Source of the DNA: Clostridiales bacterium UBA3259
Lineage (GTDB): Bacteria > Bacillota_A > Clostridia > Oscillospirales > Oscillospiraceae
DNA: 17,230 nucleotides
NCBI GenBank assembly: GCA_002362625.1
Contig: DEUP01000015.1
Coordinates: 1 to 17,230, forward strand
Reading direction: 5' to 3'
Shown here: positions 15,765 through 17,230 of the stretch, piece after piece
Layout of the letters: every line of letters begins with the position of its first letter
Position numbering within the stretch: position 1 is the first letter of the stretch
Made by a program: the position numbers and the translations under genes
Notes under the pieces: generated by a model
Told to the model about the DNA's origin: nothing
The model's database searches: none
What the model saw: only the letters and a program-made list of their open reading frames with translations

Positions 15765-15900
15765 CGTGTGACCAGTGAGCGCGGTCTCTATAGGGGGAAA
15801 AGGCCAAAGCACCCGGCGGAGCGGGAGGACTGTGGTTAGACGGCAAGAGAAGGATTGGTGAACCAAGGCGACCCGCAAGCAAATTTCCGATGAAGTATGA
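15765..15900 (+). other. Unexplained non-coding stretch, possibly structured
   Basis: About 135 bases between the ysxC terminator and the tRNA-Thr promoter have no convincing ORF or recognised RNA motif. Short complementary segments exist: GACC/GGTC (15770-15773, 15783-15786), CCCG/CGGG (15812-15815, 15822-15825), and GCGGG/CCCGC (15821-15825, 15872-15876) enclosing TTGG/CCAA (15855-15858, 15863-15866). These could form an RNA fold but could also be chance in GC-rich DNA. Confidence 0.25.
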
Positions 15901-15908
15901 AAAAGCAG

Positions 15909-15937
15909 TTGACTTTTTCTGTGTTTCCCAGTATAAT
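15909..15937 (+). promoter_or_regulatory. Promoter of tRNA-Thr
   Basis: -35 TTGACT (15909-15914) and a perfect -10 TATAAT (15932-15937) are separated by 17 bases. Transcription would start near 15944, about 10 bases before the tRNA. Confidence 0.92.
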
Positions 15938-15953
15938 AAATAAGCTTTCAGCC

Positions 15954-16029
15954 GCTAGTGTAGCACAGTCGGTAGTGCATCTCACTCGTAATGAGAAGGT
16001 CGCCTGTTCGAGTCAGGTCACTAGCTCCA
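15954..16029 (+). tRNA. tRNA-Thr (anticodon CGT)
   Basis: Acceptor stem GCTAGTG (15954-15960) pairs with CACTAGC (16019-16025), followed by discriminator T and encoded CCA (16027-16029). The anticodon stem TCTCA/TGAGA closes loop CTCGTAA, giving anticodon CGT, which reads ACG. The D arm AGCACAGTCGGTAGTGC and T loop GTTCGAGTC are normal, and the length is 76 bases. It is a single-gene unit with a strong promoter and a hairpin downstream. Confidence 0.96.
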
Positions 16030-16032
16030 AAA

Positions 16033-16068
16033 AAACGACAAGCTTCCCGAAGAGGCTTGTCGTTTCCT
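16033..16068 (+). terminator. Hairpin terminator of tRNA-Thr
   Basis: AAACGACAAGC (16033-16043) pairs with GCTTGTCGTTT (16055-16065) around an 11-base loop. The T tract after it is short (TTTCC), so termination may be incomplete and could let transcripts reach the chromate-transporter genes, which have no obvious promoter of their own. The stem core matches the tRNA-Leu terminator. Confidence 0.7.
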
Positions 16069-16096
16069 GCTTATTTCAGAAAAAGGACTGTGAACT

Positions 16097-16639
16097 ATGC
16101 GCACATTATGGAACCTGTTCTGTGTCTTCGCCAAGATCGGCGTCATGACCTTCGGCGGCGGCTACGCCATGCTGCCTATGCTCCAGCGGGAGATCGTGGA
16201 AAACAAGGGCTGGGCTACGGAGGAGGAGATCATGGACTACTTCGCCATCGGCCAGTGCACGCCCGGCGTCATCGCCGTGAATACTGCGACCTTCATCGGC
16301 CAGAAGCAAAAGGGAATCGCCGGCGGCATCGTTGCCTCTCTGGGAATTGTGTTTCCGTCCCTGGTGATTATTTCCATGCTTGCCGGGGTTATTGAGGCCT
16401 TTTCTCATTTGGCTTGGGTACAGCACGCCTTCGGCGGCGTCCGCATCTGCGTGTGCGTGCTGATCCTCAACGCTGTGGTGAAGCTGTACAAAAAAGCGGT
16501 GCTGGATAAGGCTACCTTCGCCATCTTCCTGGTGGTGGCCCTGGGAAGCTACCTGACGGATCTCAGCCCGGTGATCTTTGTGCTGGCGGCGGCTGGCGTG
16601 GGCATCCTTCTGAAGCAAATGGAAGGGAGGAAGGGATAA
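16097..16639 (+). CDS. Chromate transporter family protein, first half-size subunit
   Basis: Single-domain member of the CHR (ChrA) superfamily, 180 residues, hydrophobic with about five to six membrane segments. The family signatures are FGGGYAMLP (19-27) and QCTPGVIAVNTATFIG (53-68). Short CHR proteins occur as adjacent pairs that probably work together, matching the two halves of long ChrA. Long ChrA exports chromate, but the substrate of many short pairs is unproven. AAAGGA (16082-16087) precedes the ATG by 9 bases. Its stop overlaps the next start (TAATG). No promoter is evident between the tRNA-Thr terminator and this gene. Confidence 0.9.
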   Translation: MRTLWNLFCVFAKIGVMTFGGGYAMLPMLQREIVENKGWATEEEIMDYFAIGQCTPGVIAVNTATFIGQKQKGIAGGIVASLGIVFPSLVIISMLAGVIEAFSHLAWVQHAFGGVRICVCVLILNAVVKLYKKAVLDKATFAIFLVVALGSYLTDLSPVIFVLAAAGVGILLKQMEGRKG

Positions 16640-17214
16640 TGCTGTACCTGAAGCTATTCTGGGAATTCTTTAAAACCGGTCTGTTTGCCATCGGCGGCGG
16701 TATGGCTACCATACCCTTCCTCTATGACATCTCCGACGCCACCGGCTGGTTTACCCACAATGATCTTGCCAATATGATCGCCGTCAGTGAATCCACGCCC
16801 GGCCCCATCGGCGTGAATATGGCAACCTATGTGGGCTTCGTCACAGGAATGAACGCCTACGGCACGGTTGGAGCGATTCTTGGGGCAATTACTACCACCC
16901 TGGGGCTGGTCACGCCCAGCATCATTGTGATTTTGACAATTGCAGCCATCCTCAAAAGCTTCCGGGATAGCCGGTATGTGAGCCAGGCCTTTTATGGCTT
17001 GCGGCCTGCCTCCACCGGCTTGATTGCCGCGGCGGGCCTGAGCGTCATGGCGTCGAATTTGTTTTTAACAGAGCAGGCGGCCGTTAACTGGAAGGGTTGG
17101 ATTCTGGCAGTGGTGCTGTGGCTGCTGACAAACAAGGTGAAGAAGACCAGGGGACTGCATCCGATTGTGTTTATTGGCATAGCCGCTGTGGTGGGAATTG
17201 TGTTTTCTATGTAA
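16639..17214 (+). CDS. Chromate transporter family protein, second half-size subunit
   Basis: Second CHR-domain protein of the pair, 191 residues, again with about five to six hydrophobic segments. It carries its own copy of the signatures, IGGGMATIP (18-26) and STPGPIGVNMATYVG (52-66), differing from the upstream copy, so the pair is an old duplication and not a recent one. GGGAGGAAGGG upstream (16625-16635) provides the ribosome site, and the start overlaps the stop of the first gene by one base, implying translational coupling and equal amounts. The window ends 16 bases after its stop, so further genes of the unit cannot be seen. Confidence 0.9.
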   Translation: MLYLKLFWEFFKTGLFAIGGGMATIPFLYDISDATGWFTHNDLANMIAVSESTPGPIGVNMATYVGFVTGMNAYGTVGAILGAITTTLGLVTPSIIVILTIAAILKSFRDSRYVSQAFYGLRPASTGLIAAAGLSVMASNLFLTEQAAVNWKGWILAVVLWLLTNKVKKTRGLHPIVFIGIAAVVGIVFSM

Positions 17215-17230
17215 TGTCTGCTGAATAAGT

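Noticed and set aside
15765..15900. RNase P RNA, SRP RNA, T-box or a known riboswitch in the gap before tRNA-Thr
   Set aside because: None of the conserved cores I know for these RNAs (for example the T-box GGGTGG core or the SRP GGAAGG-type loop) is present.
15897..16148. Open frame of 83 codons running through tRNA-Thr
   Set aside because: It overlaps the tRNA, its promoter and its terminator completely and has no ribosome site; the encoded sequence is the tRNA read as protein.
1..17230. CRISPR array, prophage, transposase, toxin-antitoxin or defence genes
   Set aside because: No regularly spaced repeats and no proteins of these classes were seen anywhere in the window.

Overview
The window is a chromosomal stretch of a Clostridia-type Firmicute. 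Oscillospirales-like is my best guess; this is inferred and not proven. Supporting signs are strong AGGAGG-type ribosome binding sites, GC-leaning codon use, tRNA genes with encoded CCA ends, intrinsic terminators, and two gene orders typical of Firmicutes: rplS-lepB-rbgA-rnhB-yraN and tig-clpP-clpX-lon-ysxC. I see no phage genes, transposase, CRISPR array or plasmid functions.

Layout. (1) 1-185 holds a palindrome and a tRNA-Ser(CGA) transcribed leftward from its own promoter. (2) 237-1854 is a secreted, probably lipid-anchored GH25 muramidase with three SH3-like repeats. (3) 1888-2072 is a self-contained tRNA-Leu(CAG) unit, followed by a MATE-family exporter. (4) 3563-4052 is ribosomal protein L19 as a single-gene unit with a structured leader and a strong terminator. 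(5) 4109-9273 is one tight seven-gene operon: signal peptidase I, ribosome-assembly GTPase RbgA, RNase HII, YraN, an M19 dipeptidase, a shortened threonine-synthase-like protein and a metallophosphoesterase. Most neighbours overlap by 4 to 26 bases. (6) 9294-15763 is the protein quality-control cluster: trigger factor, ClpP, ClpX, Lon and the 50S-assembly GTPase YsxC. An intrinsic terminator is wedged between clpX and lon. (7) 15909-16065 is a tRNA-Thr(CGT) unit. (8) 16097-17214 is a pair of half-size chromate-transporter (CHR) proteins.

How the genes work together. Trigger factor folds nascent chains, ClpXP and Lon destroy failed or regulatory proteins, and RbgA, YsxC and L19 belong to 50S subunit assembly. 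Signal peptidase I matures exported proteins. The GH25 enzyme remodels or attacks peptidoglycan outside the membrane.

Novelty. Most of the window is ordinary housekeeping DNA, and I do not see a clear new multi-gene system. The best candidate for something undescribed is the gene at 7559-8569. It keeps the two ends of threonine synthase but lacks the central part that carries the PLP lysine and the phosphate-binding loop, so it looks like a conserved-context pseudoenzyme. Secondary points of interest are the terminator directly ahead of lon, two promoters sharing 18 identical bases at identical spacing (lysozyme and tig), the L19 leader that can hide its own Shine-Dalgarno sequence, and an unexplained roughly 135-base stretch before tRNA-Thr.
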